Shown in pieces: positions 4,398-5,218 of a DNA stretch of 5,218 bases (the stretch's first letter is position 1; each line of letters opens with the position of its first letter). Below the pieces are notes generated by a model that made no database searches, was not told where the DNA came from, and was given only the letters and a program-made list of their open reading frames with translations. This stretch comes from Collinsella sp. (lineage in GTDB: Bacteria > Actinomycetota > Coriobacteriia > Coriobacteriales > Coriobacteriaceae), in the NCBI GenBank assembly GCA_022745215.1, contig JAIIWC010000082.1, positions 1 to 5,218 of the forward strand. The letters are read 5' to 3'. Both the position numbers and the translations under genes were made by a program.

Positions 4398-5218
4398 CTA
4401 GGACGCTTTCAATAGCCGTTTCCGAAACTCCACCGGGGTGAGGCCGCCGAGCGCCACCTGGCGACGCCTCGTGTTCCAATGCACGACGTAGGCGTCGAGG
4501 TCCCTCTTGAAGGACTCGAAGTCGGCCCACTCGACGCCCCTGAAGAACTCGTCCTTGAGATGCCCGAACACCTGCTCCGTCGCCCCGTTGTCTAGGCAGT
4601 TGCCCTTTCTCGACATGCTCTGCCTGGCGCCGTGCCTCCTGAGCTCGCCGGTCCACCTAGGGTGCTGGTACTGCCAGCCCATGTCGCCGTGGACGATCGG
4701 CGAGGCCCCGGCCGGCATCCTCGCGAACAGGCGCCTGAGCACCTCCTCCTGCTGGGCCATGTCCGGGCTCGTCGACACCGACCAGGAGACGATCTCCTTC
4801 GTGCAGAAGTCGTAGACCGGGGCGAAGTACGCCTTGCCCCAGGGCTGCCTGAATTCCGTGACGTCGGTCCCGAGCTTCTCCCACGGGGCGCCCGCGCGAA
4901 AGTCACGCGCTATCAGGTTGTCGAATCTCTCGCCGACCGGACCGCGGTAGGAGTTGTAGCGATGGTAGTCGGTCTCCCGGCGGATGCCGCAGCGGATGCC
5001 GAGCTCCCGCATCATCTTGAGGACCGTCTTGTCCGCTATCCTCGCGCCCAGCTCGGCCCTCAGGCACATCGCTATCTGGCGGTGGCCGCACCCGTTCGCC
5101 GTCCTCGAGAAGATCTCGCGCACGGCCTCCCGGAGCTCTGGCCGGGTCGCTCTCGGCGGGTGCGCTACGGCATAGTGGTAGCTCGACGGCGCGAGCCGCG
5201 CGGCCGCGAGCAGGTGAT
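4398..5218 (-). CDS. IS3-family transposase OrfB (DDE integrase), N-terminus beyond window
   Basis: The frame is open from the TAG at 4400-4398 to the window edge, giving about 272 visible residues; the start is outside. It begins HLLAAARLAPSSYHYAVAHPP, like the N-terminal part of IS3 OrfB. Next comes the HTH_21-type stretch from TANGCGHRQIAMCLRAEL to LKMMRELGIRCGIRR, then the rve core. The catalytic triad is complete: Asp in GTDVTEF (4863-4865), Asp in VHGDMGWQY (4683-4685) and Glu in NGATEQVFGHLKDE (4575-4577), with 35 residues between the second Asp and the Glu as in DD(35)E enzymes. SMSRKGNCLDN and the C-terminal WNTRRRQVALGGLTPVEF are typical. OrfB is usually produced as an OrfAB fusion by programmed -1 frameshifting; that junction is not in view. 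A GTG at 5123 is in frame but lies inside the conserved domain and is not the start. Confidence 0.95.
   Translation of the reverse strand, partial: HLLAAARLAPSSYHYAVAHPPRATRPELREAVREIFSRTANGCGHRQIAMCLRAELGARIADKTVLKMMRELGIRCGIRRETDYHRYNSYRGPVGERFDNLIARDFRAGAPWEKLGTDVTEFRQPWGKAYFAPVYDFCTKEIVSWSVSTSPDMAQQEEVLRRLFARMPAGASPIVHGDMGWQYQHPRWTGELRRHGARQSMSRKGNCLDNGATEQVFGHLKDEFFRGVEWADFESFKRDLDAYVVHWNTRRRQVALGGLTPVEFRKRLLKAS

Larger units (their letters stand above)
4354..5218 (-). mobile_element. IS3-family insertion sequence, right-end part (runs off window)
   Basis: The boundary begins TGAACTGCGTCCC. IS3-family ends start with TG, and the IS150-like group often has TGxACTG or TGAAC termini (from memory). 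The first 44 bp are non-coding terminal sequence, followed by the stop of the orfB transposase, so this is the right end (IRR). The element continues past the window, so orfA, the left inverted repeat and the target duplication cannot be seen. The insertion splits a palindromic repeat. The orfB frame is intact over everything visible, suggesting a recent or still active element. Confidence 0.88.

Noticed and set aside
4270..5091. Several open frames overlapping the transposase on both strands
   Set aside because: Arg/Ala/Pro-rich shadow translations of orfB, whose own frame carries the complete DDE motifs.

Overview
The window looks like chromosomal DNA from a GC-rich gut actinobacterium, most likely the Coriobacteriia (Collinsella or a close relative). 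This placement rests on a GC-rich third codon position, short intergenic gaps, the family mix, and my memory of similar short palindromes in such genomes. No rRNA or other taxonomic marker is present, so it is an inference.

Layout. Positions 1-1071 hold trpS (tryptophanyl-tRNA synthetase) on the + strand, with its Shine-Dalgarno and a strong intrinsic terminator. Every other gene is on the - strand. Positions 1072-1454 form a convergent intergenic region. It holds the trpS terminator, a perfect 16-bp-stem hairpin, a possible 19-residue ORF and the first copy of a palindromic repeat. Then, from right to left on the chromosome (5' to 3' on the - strand), come a truncated IS3-family insertion sequence running off the right edge (4354-5218), a free-standing B3/B4 editing-domain protein (3449-4168), a MarR-family regulator (2830-3279), a DegV/FakB-type lipid-binding protein (1856-2710) and a small single-domain MGMT-like protein (1455-1775).

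The most striking non-coding signal is a dispersed palindrome with outer arms AACCACCACAAAGG / CCTTTGTGGTGGTT around a 9-nt asymmetric loop (GGACAGGCA in one orientation). Three complete copies lie just beyond the stop codons of the MGMT, DegV and B3/B4 genes. A fourth copy, at 4340-4353, is cut in half exactly where the IS3-type terminus TGAACTGCG begins. The palindromes look like REP-type mobile repeats that may also serve as 3'-end hairpins.

A second signal is the leader of the B3/B4 gene. A promoter-like pair (TTTACT-18-TACAAT) is followed by a long hairpin with a U-tract. Two further stems downstream overlap or compete with one another. This arrangement would suit transcription attenuation, or it may be the terminator of a gene now displaced by the IS.

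How the genes relate. trpS and the B3/B4 protein both concern tRNA charging or its quality control but are not adjacent or co-oriented. MarR and DegV are adjacent on one strand and may form a small lipid-related unit. The MGMT-like gene follows DegV, separated only by a palindrome. No phage, CRISPR or defence operon is visible.
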